Source of the DNA: Pseudomonas sp. MWU13-2105
GTDB lineage: Bacteria > Pseudomonadota > Gammaproteobacteria > Pseudomonadales > Pseudomonadaceae
Reading direction: 5' to 3'
Assembly: GCF_023242315.1 (NCBI RefSeq)
Contig: NZ_JALLIY010000006.1
Location: forward strand, 62,001-126,000
DNA: 64,000 nt
A program made the position numbers and the translations under genes. Below are positions 29,957-38,751 of this stretch, piece after piece. The stretch's first letter is position 1, and every line of letters begins with the position of its first letter. Under the pieces are notes generated by a model, which saw only the letters and a list, made by a program, of their open reading frames with translations, ran no database searches and was not told the DNA's origin.

Positions 29957-30113
29957 GGGTACCTCCATCATTTATGGGGCAGAGCTTAGATTGAAGCGGT
30001 TTTTGGCGCTAGCCGGTAAAAAACGGCTTCATCGTTCTACTGTTGGGACGATTACCCACTGGCCGCCAGGGTGCTGGATTAATTTATATTTCGGACATAA
30101 TATGGATTAAAAT

Positions 30114-30127
30114 ATTACGACCGTAAT
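30114..30127. promoter_or_regulatory. Palindrome before the PaaI thioesterase gene
   Basis: ATTACG-AC-CGTAAT, perfect 6-bp arms within an AT-rich stretch, 27 bp before the ATG. Probably an operator. Confidence 0.45.
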
Positions 30128-30153
30128 TTTTTTATCCTGATCAGGAGGCGCCC

Positions 30154-30693
30154 ATGCAGACCCCGAACCGCGACGTCACGCTCGCCCAATGGATTGCCGA
30201 GGAGCAGGCCATGCGCGAACGCCTGCAAGGCCCCGGCAGCCTGACCCTGGCCGAGGTCAGCCAACTGACTCCGGCGGAGTTTTTCAACGGTATCGGCAAC
30301 GGTGAACTGCCCTCGCCGCCGATCGGCAGCTTGCTGGACTTTATCCCCATCGAATGGTCCGAGGGCCGCTTCGTGTTCCAGGGCACCCCGGACACCCGCC
30401 ACTACAACCCGCTGGGCAGCGTGCATGGCGGCTATGCCGCGACCTTGCTCGACTCGTGCATGGGCTGCGCCATTCATACGCGCCTGCAAAAGGGTCAGGG
30501 CTATACCACCCTGGACCTGCGCATCAGCTATGTGCGGGCCCTGACCGGCAGCAGCGGACCGATCCGCGCCGAGGGCACGATCGTCCATCTCGGGCGCTCC
30601 ACGGCCCTGGCCGAAGGGCGGATCTACGACGTCGACGGACGACTTTATGCCACCGGCTCGACCACCTGCATGATTCTCCAACCAAGAGGCTGA
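30154..30693 (+). CDS. PaaI-like hotdog-fold thioesterase
   Basis: 179 residues. An N-terminal extension of about 60 residues is followed by the hotdog domain with the active-site segment NPLGSVHGGYAATLLDSCMG and beta strands to the C-terminus. Hydrolyses acyl- or aroyl-CoA esters; substrate not readable. AGGAGG-like SD before ATG 30154. It sits 89 bp before a thiolase gene on the same strand, so the two may be co-expressed in acyl-CoA metabolism. Confidence 0.85.
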   Translation: MQTPNRDVTLAQWIAEEQAMRERLQGPGSLTLAEVSQLTPAEFFNGIGNGELPSPPIGSLLDFIPIEWSEGRFVFQGTPDTRHYNPLGSVHGGYAATLLDSCMGCAIHTRLQKGQGYTTLDLRISYVRALTGSSGPIRAEGTIVHLGRSTALAEGRIYDVDGRLYATGSTTCMILQPRG

Positions 30694-30781
30694 GAAAGCG
30701 CTGCGCCCTTGCCTGCGCCTACAAGGTGAGGTGGCGCCCAATTAAATTACAGTTATCATTCAACACAGCAGGAGTTTCACC

Positions 30782-31918
30782 ATGACCGCCATCGTGATCG
30801 CCGGTTACGCCCGCTCCCCTTTCCATTTCGCGAAAAAAGGCGCACTGGTCGATATCCGCCCCGACGACCTCGCCGCCCAGGTATTGCGCGGCCTGGTGGA
30901 TAAACTCGAGATCGATCCCAGCGACCTCGAAGACCTGGTCATGGGCTGCGCCTACCCGGAAGCCGAGCAAGGCATGAATATCGCCCGCATCGCCAGTTTC
31001 CGCGCCGGGTTCCCCGACAGCCTCGGCGGCGCGACGATCAACCGCTTCTGCGGCTCGTCCATGAGTGCCGTGCACTATGCCGCCGGGCAGATCCTGCTGG
31101 GGGCCGGCGACGCCTTCCTCTGCGCCGGGGTGGAATCCATGACCCGCGTGCCCATGGGCGGTTTCAATATCTCGCCGAACCCGACGCTGATGCGCGACCA
31201 CCCCGAGGTGTATATGCCCATGGGCCACACCGCCGAAGAAGTCGCACGCCGTTACGGCATCGCTCGGGCCGAGCAGGAAAGCCTGGCCGTCGAATCCCAC
31301 GCCAAGGCCGCAAAGGCCCGCGAACTGGGGCATCTGGCAGATGAAATCATCGCTATCCAGACCGCGAACGGCTGGGTCAAGGAGGATGGCTGCATTCGCC
31401 CGGGCACCAGCCTGGAAGGTCTGGCTGGACTGAAACCGGCGTTCGACGGCACGGTCACCGCCGGCACCGCCTCGCCATTGACCGATGGCAGCGCCGCCGT
31501 GCTGGTGTGCAGCGAAACCTTCGCCCGCGCGCGCGGCCTGGCGATCCTGGCGCGGATCAAGGCCGTCGCGGTGGCCGGCTGTGCTCCGCAGATCATGGGC
31601 ATGGGCCCGGTGCATGCGACCCGCAAGGTGCTGCAACGGGCCGGATTGCGGATCGGCGATATCGACCTGGTGGAAATCAACGAGGCCTTTGCCAGCCAGT
31701 CCCTGGCCTGCCTGCGCGAACTCGACCTGGATCGCGGTCGGATCAACCTCGACGGCGGTGCCCTGGCCATCGGTCATCCGCTCGGGGCTACCGGCGCGCG
31801 TATTACCGGCAAAGCGGCTTCCCTGCTGCGGCGTAGTGGCGGACGCTACGCCATTGCCACGCAATGCATCGCCGGCGGCCAGGGCATCGCGACGTTGCTT
31901 GAGGCTGTCGAGGCCTGA
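30782..31918 (+). CDS. Thiolase family protein (acetyl-CoA acetyltransferase)
   Basis: 378 residues. Catalytic residues are all visible: nucleophile Cys90 in NRFCGSSMSAVHY, His near 338 in GHPLGATGARI, and the second Cys in CIAGGQGIA near the C-terminus. NEAF (INEAFASQSLAC) and the GMGPVHAT loop are conserved. Condenses or cleaves acyl-CoAs. Context with a thioesterase suggests fatty or branched-chain acid metabolism. ATG 30782 follows AGCAGGAG. Confidence 0.9.
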   Translation: MTAIVIAGYARSPFHFAKKGALVDIRPDDLAAQVLRGLVDKLEIDPSDLEDLVMGCAYPEAEQGMNIARIASFRAGFPDSLGGATINRFCGSSMSAVHYAAGQILLGAGDAFLCAGVESMTRVPMGGFNISPNPTLMRDHPEVYMPMGHTAEEVARRYGIARAEQESLAVESHAKAAKARELGHLADEIIAIQTANGWVKEDGCIRPGTSLEGLAGLKPAFDGTVTAGTASPLTDGSAAVLVCSETFARARGLAILARIKAVAVAGCAPQIMGMGPVHATRKVLQRAGLRIGDIDLVEINEAFASQSLACLRELDLDRGRINLDGGALAIGHPLGATGARITGKAASLLRRSGGRYAIATQCIAGGQGIATLLEAVEA

Positions 31919-32038
31919 ACTGAGACTCCGTCGATTCGTGCGTATTGGTAACGAGTCATTTTCCCCAGCCCTACTTTTTCTCAAAGATCGGGCTGGGGAT
32001 ACTCCTGCTCATTCCCACTGTCGCTCCAGGAGTCGCCC

Positions 32039-32842
32039 ATGTCCGTTCCCGCCTTTGGCCTCGGTACCTTCCGCCTGCAAGGCCAGGTCGTCATCGACTC
32101 GGTCAGCACCGGCCTCGCGCTGGGCTACCGGGTCATCGATACCGCGCAGATCTATGAAAACGAGGCCGAGGTCGGCCAGGCCATCGCCGCCAGCGGCATC
32201 CCCCGTGACCAGCTGTTTATCACCAGCAAGATCTGGATCGCCAACCTCGGCCAGGACGCGCTGATCCCCAGCCTCAAGGAAAGCCTGCGCAAACTGCGCA
32301 GCGATTATCTGGACCTGACCCTGATCCACTGGCCATCGCCGCAGGACCAGGTGCCGGTCGCCGAATTCATGGGCGCGCTGCTGGAGGCCAAACAATTGGG
32401 CCTGACCCGGGAGATCGGCGTGTCCAACTTCACCGTCGACCTGATGCAACAAGCGGTGGCCGCCGTCGGTGCCGAGCAGATCGCCACCAACCAGATCGAA
32501 CTGCACCCCTACCTGCAGAACCGCAAGGTTGTGGCGGCCGCCCAAGCCCAGGGTATCCAGATCACCTCCTATATGACCCTGGCCTATGGTGAAGTGTTGA
32601 ACGACCCGGTCATCCGCCAGATCGCCGAGCGGCACCAGGCGACCCCGGCACAAGTGACCCTGGCCTGGGCCATGCAACTGGGTTACGCGGTGATCCCATC
32701 GTCGACCAAGCGCGAGAACCTGGCGAGCAATCTCAAAGCCCGGGAGTTGCGTCTGAGTGATGAAGACATGGCGAAGATCGCCGGCCTCGAACGGGCCCAT
32801 CGCCTGACCAGCCCGGCAGGCCTGGCGCCGCAGTGGGATTGA
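32039..32842 (+). CDS. dkgB: Aldo/keto reductase, DkgB-like
   Basis: 267 residues forming a TIM barrel with NADPH. Visible: [13 protein letters not shown] (Asp and Tyr of the catalytic tetrad), SKIW (Lys region), LIHWPSP (His), and [13 protein letters not shown] (cofactor binding). The E. coli DkgB counterpart reduces methylglyoxal, 2,5-diketo-D-gluconate and other aldehydes. SD CAGGAG before ATG. Monocistronic, followed by REP sequence. Confidence 0.83.
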   Translation: MSVPAFGLGTFRLQGQVVIDSVSTGLALGYRVIDTAQIYENEAEVGQAIAASGIPRDQLFITSKIWIANLGQDALIPSLKESLRKLRSDYLDLTLIHWPSPQDQVPVAEFMGALLEAKQLGLTREIGVSNFTVDLMQQAVAAVGAEQIATNQIELHPYLQNRKVVAAAQAQGIQITSYMTLAYGEVLNDPVIRQIAERHQATPAQVTLAWAMQLGYAVIPSSTKRENLASNLKARELRLSDEDMAKIAGLERAHRLTSPAGLAPQWD

Positions 32843-32903
32843 GGGGGTTGCGACGACCGGCATAAACCTGAAAGCGCCGCGCGAAACGTGAACACGCCAC
32901 CGA

Positions 32904-32981
32904 CCTGCAGGAGCCTGGCTTACCAGCGAAGAGTCCCGTGAGAGCGCTAAAAGCTTCGCGGGCAAGCCCTGCTCCTACAGG
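32904..32981. repeat. REP/BIME pair
   Basis: CCTGCAGGAGCCTGGCTTAC begins the left arm and CGCGGGCAAGCCCTGCTCCT ends the right arm in inverse orientation, imperfectly paired. Confidence 0.65.
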
Positions 32982-33047
32982 TCAGGGGGCGTTTTCAGAA
33001 ATGCATTCCAGCTCCGCATGGCCGCCTGGGGGCTACCAGCCGACGCC

Positions 33048-33671
33048 TCAGATCAGTTGGTTGCGCTTGGCGAACTCCGCCAGCGCCACCACCGACTTCA
33101 GATTGAGCTTGTCGATCAAGCGGGTCTTGTAGGTGCTCACCGTCTTGTCGCTGAGCAGCATCAGTTCGCTGATGTCCTTGTTCTTCATCCCCCGGGCGAG
33201 GTAGCGCAGGATGCTCAGTTCGCGGTTGCTCAGGCTGTCGATCAGCACCGGCTCCGAAACGCTGGCGCCCTGGCCCTGGGCGTGCCCCTCCAGGCGCGGA
33301 AAGAAACTCTTGTTGAGCATGACCGCCTGGATCGCCAGGCGCAGCTCGACCAATTCGGCGGTCTTGGAGATATAACCCATGGCGCCGGCGCGCATGCAAC
33401 GCTCGGAATAGAACTCCGGCGCCTGTTCGGTAAGCACCACCAGCTTGCTCGGCAGGTGCAGGTCGGTGAGCCGCTTGATTGCCTCCAGGCCATCGAGCCG
33501 GGGGATATTGAGGTCCATGACGATCAGGCTCGGTGACAGCTCCCGGGCAAATTGCACCGCATCGACGCCGTTATCGGCCTCGGCGACGACCTTGAACCCC
33601 TCCTTTTCCAGCAAGACCTTGATGGCCATGCGAATGAACGGGTGATCGTCAACTATCAGGGCTGTGCGCAT
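33048..33671 (-). CDS. NarL/LuxR-family response regulator
   Basis: 207 residues. The N-terminal receiver domain (1-120) contains the acidic pair in VDDH, phosphoacceptor Asp53 in VMDLNIPRLDG, and Lys in SKTAELVELR. The C-terminal LuxR HTH (about 145-205) reads SNRELSILRYLARGMKNKDI...TVSTYKTRLIDKL. No histidine kinase gene is next to it, so the partner is unknown. The 312 bp upstream (33672-33983) hold no ORF; they contain an AT-rich segment near 33760 and a GC hairpin (33950-33971) after mgtC. Confidence 0.88.
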   Translation of the reverse strand: MRTALIVDDHPFIRMAIKVLLEKEGFKVVAEADNGVDAVQFARELSPSLIVMDLNIPRLDGLEAIKRLTDLHLPSKLVVLTEQAPEFYSERCMRAGAMGYISKTAELVELRLAIQAVMLNKSFFPRLEGHAQGQGASVSEPVLIDSLSNRELSILRYLARGMKNKDISELMLLSDKTVSTYKTRLIDKLNLKSVVALAEFAKRNQLI

Positions 33672-33949
33672 TACAAATCCTCAAGAAGTACGCCAGCCAC
33701 TGCTTGAGACGGGAACGTGCTTGCATCGAAACAAATGGAGAGAAATAGCGAAATACAGTATAGGAAAATTCTCAATTTCTGCTGTGGCTGGGCATTGGAA
33801 GTGCGGCCATTCCGGCCTGTGGCTGTCAGGTTCAGGACGCAAGGGCTGAACAAGGTCGGCCACTTTAGCGAGAGGTCTCGGGAGCATCTGTAGGGAAAAT
33901 CCCAAGATACTCGTCATTTCCAGGAAGCTTGCACAACCCACCCCGCGAG

Positions 33950-33971
33950 GGGCAGCGACAGGGCGCTGCCC
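33950..33971 (-). terminator. GC hairpin after mgtC
   Basis: GGGCAGCG / CGCTGCCC with a 6-base loop, 13 bp beyond the mgtC stop; no T-run. Confidence 0.4.
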
Positions 33972-33983
33972 GCGAGGCCGGCC

Positions 33984-34700
33984 TCAGTCGGTGGTACTCG
34001 GGCTCCAGAACGCCTGCTGCACCATGCTTGAGGTCGACAACCGCGCCACCAGTGCGTCGAGTTCGTCGCCGTCCACCGAGGTGATCGCCAGGGTCGCTTC
34101 GATTTCCACTTCCTCGTCGCCGAAGGGCCGCACCTCGACGTCGCTGGCCGGGTAGTTGCTGCGCTCCAGTTCCTTTTCCAGCAACGACAGTGCGGTCTTC
34201 TGCTGGGCCCGCCGGACAATCAGATAGAGGATATAGGTGACCTCCGCCGAGACCACGTCCAGCGGCTGGCGGTTGATGTAGTTGACGATCGGCCGTAGCA
34301 AGGTGTTCGCCGCGAGGACAAACAAGGTACCCAGCAGGGCTTCGAGGATCAGGTCGGCACCGGCGCAGGCACCGACCGCCGCCGAGGCCCAGAGGGTCGC
34401 GGCGGTGTTCAGGCCACGGACGTTGCCCTCCTCGCGCATGATCACCCCGGCGCCGAGAAAACCGATGCCGGAGACCACATAGGCGACCACCCGCACCGCC
34501 CCTTCGGCGCCGCCCAGACGGTTGGCCATGTCGACGAAGATCGCCGCCCCCACCGCCACCAGGACGTTGGTACGCAGGCCGGCGGTGCGCTGGCGGTACT
34601 GGCGTTCGAAACCGATCAAGCCGCCGAGGATAAAGGCGGCGCTGAGGCTGACGCAGGTGTCGATCAGGGAGTCGAAGTTGATGTTGTTCAGGGCTTGCAT
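33984..34700 (-). CDS. mgtC: MgtC/SapB family membrane protein
   Basis: 238 residues from ATG 34700 (MQALNNINFDSLIDTCVSLS); an upstream ATG at 34775 runs through a palindrome and adds no family sequence. N-terminal hydrophobic part (about 10-150) carries the MgtC signature (GGLIGFERQYRQRTAGLRTN, GIGFLGAGVIMR). Then a soluble ACT-like C-terminal domain. MgtC proteins help growth at low magnesium and inside hosts, and interact with ATP synthase in some bacteria. No magnesium-leader ORF is recognisable in the 115 bp upstream. Confidence 0.85.
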   Translation of the reverse strand: MQALNNINFDSLIDTCVSLSAAFILGGLIGFERQYRQRTAGLRTNVLVAVGAAIFVDMANRLGGAEGAVRVVAYVVSGIGFLGAGVIMREEGNVRGLNTAATLWASAAVGACAGADLILEALLGTLFVLAANTLLRPIVNYINRQPLDVVSAEVTYILYLIVRRAQQKTALSLLEKELERSNYPASDVEVRPFGDEEVEIEATLAITSVDGDELDALVARLSTSSMVQQAFWSPSTTD

Positions 34701-34724
34701 GGCGGTTCTCGTGTCTGCGATGTC

Positions 34725-34760
34725 CCCCACTGTAGGAGCGAGCGCGCTCCTACAGTGGGG
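34725..34760. repeat. Perfect 16-bp palindrome upstream of mgtC
   Basis: CCCCACTGTAGGAGCG (34725-34740), 4-base loop, exact inverse 34745-34760. REP-like core (CTGTAGGAGCG). It lies between mgtC and fpvI and could end fpvI transcription. Confidence 0.7.
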
Positions 34761-34815
34761 TGGTGCCGCAGGCATAGCACATCCACATGCACAGCATGAT
34801 GTCAGCGCCCGCGGC

Positions 34816-35295
34816 TCAGCTCGCCTCCCACTGACGCAGTCGTACGCGGCAGTGCTTCATGGCATTGACGATGTGCTTCTCCACCAGGCTGCGAGAGATC
34901 CCCAGGCGTTCGGCAATCTCCGGATGGGACAGGCCTTCGATCTTGCGCAGCATGAAGCTGTCGCGACACGGCCCCGACAACTCCGCCAGGGCCCGCTGCA
35001 ACATTTCCAGGCGCAGGCCATGGTCCAGGGAGATGTGCGGCGACGGGCTGAAAAACCGCTCATCGTTGTCAAGCACGTCCAGCGGTTCATTCTGGCGCAC
35101 GGTATTGCGCCGGTGCTCATCGATCACCAGGTTCATCGCCGTGCGGTAGAGAAACGCCCGCGGCTGCCCTATCGGGGTATCGCTCGAACGCTCGAGCACC
35201 CGCAGGTAAGCGTCGTGCACCAGGTCTTCGGCCGCCTGGCGATTGCCCAGCCTGGCATTGAGGAAACACACCAGCTCGCGGTAGTAGCTTTCCAA
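34816..35295 (-). CDS. fpvI: ECF sigma factor FpvI (ferripyoverdine receptor gene sigma factor)
   Basis: 159 residues from TTG 35295 (LESYYRELVCFLNARLG), which has AGGAG 5 bp upstream; ATG 35337 would add 14 unrelated residues and has no ribosome site. Region sigma2 (AAEDLVHDAYLRVLE, QPRAFLYRTAMNLVIDEHRR) and sigma4 (LPEIAERLGISRSLVEKHIV-like) are clear. Differs from PvdS in sequence and length. FpvI directs RNA polymerase to fpvA. Beside pvdR as in P. aeruginosa, but the anti-sigma gene fpvR that lies between them there is absent here. Confidence 0.85.
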   Translation of the reverse strand: MESYYRELVCFLNARLGNRQAAEDLVHDAYLRVLERSSDTPIGQPRAFLYRTAMNLVIDEHRRNTVRQNEPLDVLDNDERFFSPSPHISLDHGLRLEMLQRALAELSGPCRDSFMLRKIEGLSHPEIAERLGISRSLVEKHIVNAMKHCRVRLRQWEAS

Positions 35296-35391
35296 CCTGA
35301 CTCCTGTCCGCACACCCGGCGGGCTGTCCTTGAGCATGATCGGCAGCGTCCGGCTCGGGACCTCATGATAAGGGCTGTTTGAAACAGACGT

Positions 35392-35411
35392 AATTTATAA
35401 TAATTCTCATA
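35392..35411 (-). promoter_or_regulatory. Fur-like box upstream of fpvI
   Basis: Minus-strand TATGAGAATTATTATAAATT resembles a Fur box, about 100 bp upstream of the fpvI start. It would make fpvI iron-repressed, as in P. aeruginosa. Confidence 0.6.
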
Positions 35412-35474
35412 TAGATTCCAATCCATCCAGCATCCGCCCGCTGCAAATACCTCGGAAAGCCCACGAGCCGGGGT

Positions 35475-35498
35475 TAAATTCACCCGCCGACCTCTCGT
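35475..35498 (+). promoter_or_regulatory. PvdS (iron-starvation) promoter of pvdR
   Basis: TAAAT (35475-35479), 16 bp, CGT (35496-35498), matching the PvdS consensus TAAAT-N16-CGT. Lies 110-133 bp before the pvdR ATG. Confidence 0.8.
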
Positions 35499-35607
35499 CT
35501 ATCTTGCAGCTCCCGTGTTTGTCGCCCGACGACAACCCGCGCCGCGGCGCCCCCCGGGCACCCGGCGGCGGCGTCACGGATCGATTTTCCATCGGCTGGA
35601 ACCCTGC

Positions 35608-36777
35608 ATGAACCGTCCCCGACGCACCCGCCGTGCCCTGCTTGTCACCCTGTGTCTGATCCCTGTCGTCGCCCTGGCCGCCTGGCAGATCCTGCCGCCG
35701 GGGCGTGAGCGCTTCGCCACCGTCACAGTCAGCCGTGGCGACATCGAAAGCAGCGTTACCGCCCTCGGCACCCTGCATCCGCGTCGTTACGTCGATGTCG
35801 GGGCCCAGGCGTCCGGGCAGATCCACAAGATCCACGTCGAAATCGGCGACCGGGTCAAGGAAGGCCAGTTGCTGGTGGAGATCGATCCGTCGACCCAGCA
35901 GGCCCGTCTCGATGCCGGGCGCTACTCGATTGAAAACCTCAAGGCGCAGTTGCAGGAACAACGTGCCCTGCACGATCTGGCCCGGCAGAAGTACCAGCGT
36001 CAGCAACGACTCAACGCCGGCGGCGCCACCCGCGGCGAGGACGTGCAGGCGGCCCGGGCCGAGCTGCGCACCACCCAGGCGCGGATCGACATGTTCCGCG
36101 CGCAGATTCTCCAGGCCCGGGCCAGCCTGCGCAGCGACGAAGCGGAACTGGGTTATACGCGCATCTATGCGCCCATGAGCGGCACCGTGGTCGCCCTCGA
36201 CGCCCGCGAAGGCCAGACCCTCAACGCCCAGCAACAGACACCGCTGATCCTGCGGATCGCCAGGCTGTCGCCGATGACGGTCTGGGCGGAAGTCTCGGAG
36301 GCCGATATCGGCCAGGTCAAAGCCGGCATGCCCGCCTACTTCACCACCTTGAGCGGTGGTAGCCGGCGCTGGACCAGTACGGTCCGACAGATCCTTCCGG
36401 TGCCACCCAAGCCCCTGGAGGCCGGGAGCCAGAGCAGCAGTTCCAGCAGCAGTAGCAAGAGTGGTAGCGCGCGGGTGGTGCTGTACACCGTGCTGCTGGA
36501 TGTCGACAACACCGACCAGGCGCTGATGGCGGATATGACCACCCAGGTGTTCTTCGTCGCTGGCCAGGCACGCGACGTCCTCACCGCGCCGATTGCCGCC
36601 CTGCAGGGCGACTCGCGGGCAACGCCGCAGACGGCCCGGGTGGTCGGCGGCAACGGTGATATCCAAGTGCGCCAGGTGCGCACCGGTATCAGCGACCGGC
36701 TGCGGGTACAGGTCCTCGACGGGCTGGCCGAGGGCGAACATCTGCTGATCGGTCCCGCGACCGGTAGTGGTGGTTGA
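35608..36777 (+). CDS. pvdR: Pyoverdine efflux periplasmic adaptor (membrane fusion protein)
   Basis: 389 residues. Signal-anchor at 10-28; then MacA/HlyD-type lipoyl halves (VGAQASGQIHKIHVEIGDRV and YTRIYAPMSGTVVALDAREG), alpha-hairpin (about 95-175) and beta-barrel. Together with PvdT and OpmQ it forms the ABC efflux pump that recycles or secretes pyoverdine from the periplasm. A serine-rich insert (SSSSSSSS, about 273-280) interrupts the loop before the third strand set. ATG 35608 lies after a likely long leader containing the PvdS box. Stop is followed at once by pvdT. Confidence 0.9.
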   Translation: MNRPRRTRRALLVTLCLIPVVALAAWQILPPGRERFATVTVSRGDIESSVTALGTLHPRRYVDVGAQASGQIHKIHVEIGDRVKEGQLLVEIDPSTQQARLDAGRYSIENLKAQLQEQRALHDLARQKYQRQQRLNAGGATRGEDVQAARAELRTTQARIDMFRAQILQARASLRSDEAELGYTRIYAPMSGTVVALDAREGQTLNAQQQTPLILRIARLSPMTVWAEVSEADIGQVKAGMPAYFTTLSGGSRRWTSTVRQILPVPPKPLEAGSQSSSSSSSSKSGSARVVLYTVLLDVDNTDQALMADMTTQVFFVAGQARDVLTAPIAALQGDSRATPQTARVVGGNGDIQVRQVRTGISDRLRVQVLDGLAEGEHLLIGPATGSGG

Positions 36778-38751
36778 ATGCAAACACCGCTGATCGACCT
36801 GCAGGACATCCGCAAGGCCTATGGCGGCGGCGACAGCCCCGAGGTACAGGTGCTGCGCGGCATCGACCTGAGGATCCATGCCGGCGAGTTCGTCGCCATC
36901 GTCGGCGCCTCCGGCTCGGGCAAATCGACCCTGATGAACATCCTCGGCTGCCTCGACCGACCGAGCTCCGGACGCTACCTGTTCGCCGGTGAAAACGTCG
37001 CCGAACTCGACAGCGATGCCCTCGCCTGGCTGCGTCGCGAGGCCTTCGGCTTCGTGTTCCAGGGCTACCACCTGATCGCCTCCGGCTCGGCCCGGGAGAA
37101 CGTCGAAATGCCGGCGATCTATGCCGGCACGCCGGCCGCCGAGCGCCAGGCCCGCGCCGCCGCCCTGCTCGAACGCCTGGGCCTGGCCAGCCGTAGCGGC
37201 AACCGCCCGCACCAGTTGTCCGGCGGCCAGCAACAGCGGGTGTCAATTGCCCGGGCACTGATGAACGGCGGCCATATCATTCTCGCCGACGAACCCACCG
37301 GCGCCCTCGACAGCCACAGCGGTGCCGAAGTCATGGCGCTGCTCGACGAACTGGCCAGCCAGGGCCATGTGATCATTCTCATCACCCATGACCGCGAAGT
37401 CGCCATCCGGGCCAAACGGCTCATCGAGATCCGCGACGGGCTGATCATCAGCGACAGCGCCCGCGACACCCCCGAACTCCAGTGCGGCAACGACCCGGTC
37501 GCCCTGCGGGCGATCGACCTGCGCCAACGCCTGAGTGACGGCAGCGCCTACCGCGGCGCCTGGAAAAGCGAATTACTGGACGCCGTGCAGGCGGCCTGGC
37601 GGGTGATGTGGATCAACCGCTTTCGCACCGCCCTGACCTTGCTCGGTATCGTCATCGGCGTCGCCTCGGTGGTGGTGATGCTCGCGGTCGGCGAAGGCAG
37701 CAAGCGCCAGGTGATCGCGCAGATGGGCGCCTTCGGCTCGAACATCATCTACCTGAGCGGCGCAGCGGCCGCGCCACGAGCGCCGCTGGGGATCATCAGT
37801 CTCGACGACGTGGCGGCGCTGGCGAACCTGCCCCAGGTGAAAATGATCATGCCGGTCAATGGCGCCGACGCCGTGGTGCGCTTCGGCAACCTCGACCACA
37901 CCGCCTATGTCGGCGGCAACGACACGCAGTTTCCGGCGATCTTCAATTGGCCGGTGGTCGAGGGCAGCTACTTCACCCAGGCCGATGCCGATGCCGGCGC
38001 GGCGGTGGCGGTGATCGGCCACAAGGTCCGCGACAAACTGCTCAAGGAGCTGACCGACCCCATCGGCCAGTACATCCTGATCGAAAACGTGCCGTTCCAG
38101 GTGGTCGGCGTGCTCCAGGAAAAAGGTGCCACCTCCGGCGAAACCGACAGCGACGACCGCGTGGCGATCCCCTACTCGGCCGCCAGTGTCCGGTTGTTCG
38201 GCACGCACAATCCGGAGTACGTGGCCATTGCCACCAGCGACGGGCGCAATGTCCGCGACGCCGAAAAGGCCATCGACCAGGTGATGTTGCACATGCACGA
38301 CGGACGTCGGGACTTTCGCCTGACCAACAACGCCGCGATGATCCAGGCCGAGGCGCGGACCCAGAACACCCTGTCGCTGATGCTCGGCTCGATTGCCGCC
38401 ATCTCGCTACTGGTGGGCGGCATCGGCGTGATGAACATCATGCTCATGACCGTGCGCGAACGTACCCGGGAAATCGGTATCCGCATGGCCACCGGCGCCC
38501 GCCAGCGCGACATCCTGCGCCAGTTTCTCACCGAGGCGCTGATGCTCTCGGTGGTCGGCGGCCTGACCGGCGTGGCCCTGGCCCTGGCGGTCGGCGGTGT
38601 CCTGCTGCTGGCCAAGGTGGCCGTGGCGTTTTCCCTGGCAGCGGTGATCGGCGCCTTTGCCTGCGCGCTGGTCACCGGCGTCCTCTTCGGCTTCATGCCG
38701 GCCCGCAAAGCTGCCCGGCTCGACCCGGTCACAGCGCTTACCAGTGAATGA
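36778..38751 (+). CDS. pvdT: Pyoverdine efflux ABC ATPase-permease (MacB-like)
   Basis: 657 residues. N-terminal ATPase has Walker [13 protein letters not shown] (about 41-52), signature [15 protein letters not shown] and Walker [12 protein letters not shown]. Then a permease with one membrane segment (about 280-305), a large periplasmic domain and three C-terminal segments, the MacB plan. The ATG begins right after the pvdR stop, without spacer, and the stop overlaps opmQ. Energises transfer of pyoverdine through PvdR to OpmQ. Confidence 0.92.
   Translation: MQTPLIDLQDIRKAYGGGDSPEVQVLRGIDLRIHAGEFVAIVGASGSGKSTLMNILGCLDRPSSGRYLFAGENVAELDSDALAWLRREAFGFVFQGYHLIASGSARENVEMPAIYAGTPAAERQARAAALLERLGLASRSGNRPHQLSGGQQQRVSIARALMNGGHIILADEPTGALDSHSGAEVMALLDELASQGHVIILITHDREVAIRAKRLIEIRDGLIISDSARDTPELQCGNDPVALRAIDLRQRLSDGSAYRGAWKSELLDAVQAAWRVMWINRFRTALTLLGIVIGVASVVVMLAVGEGSKRQVIAQMGAFGSNIIYLSGAAAAPRAPLGIISLDDVAALANLPQVKMIMPVNGADAVVRFGNLDHTAYVGGNDTQFPAIFNWPVVEGSYFTQADADAGAAVAVIGHKVRDKLLKELTDPIGQYILIENVPFQVVGVLQEKGATSGETDSDDRVAIPYSAASVRLFGTHNPEYVAIATSDGRNVRDAEKAIDQVMLHMHDGRRDFRLTNNAAMIQAEARTQNTLSLMLGSIAAISLLVGGIGVMNIMLMTVRERTREIGIRMATGARQRDILRQFLTEALMLSVVGGLTGVALALAVGGVLLLAKVAVAFSLAAVIGAFACALVTGVLFGFMPARKAARLDPVTALTSE

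Noticed and set aside
34816..35337. Calling the ECF sigma factor PvdS
   Set aside because: Length, sequence and position fit FpvI; PvdS has a different N-terminus and region 4, and lies away from fpvA/pvdR in other pseudomonads.
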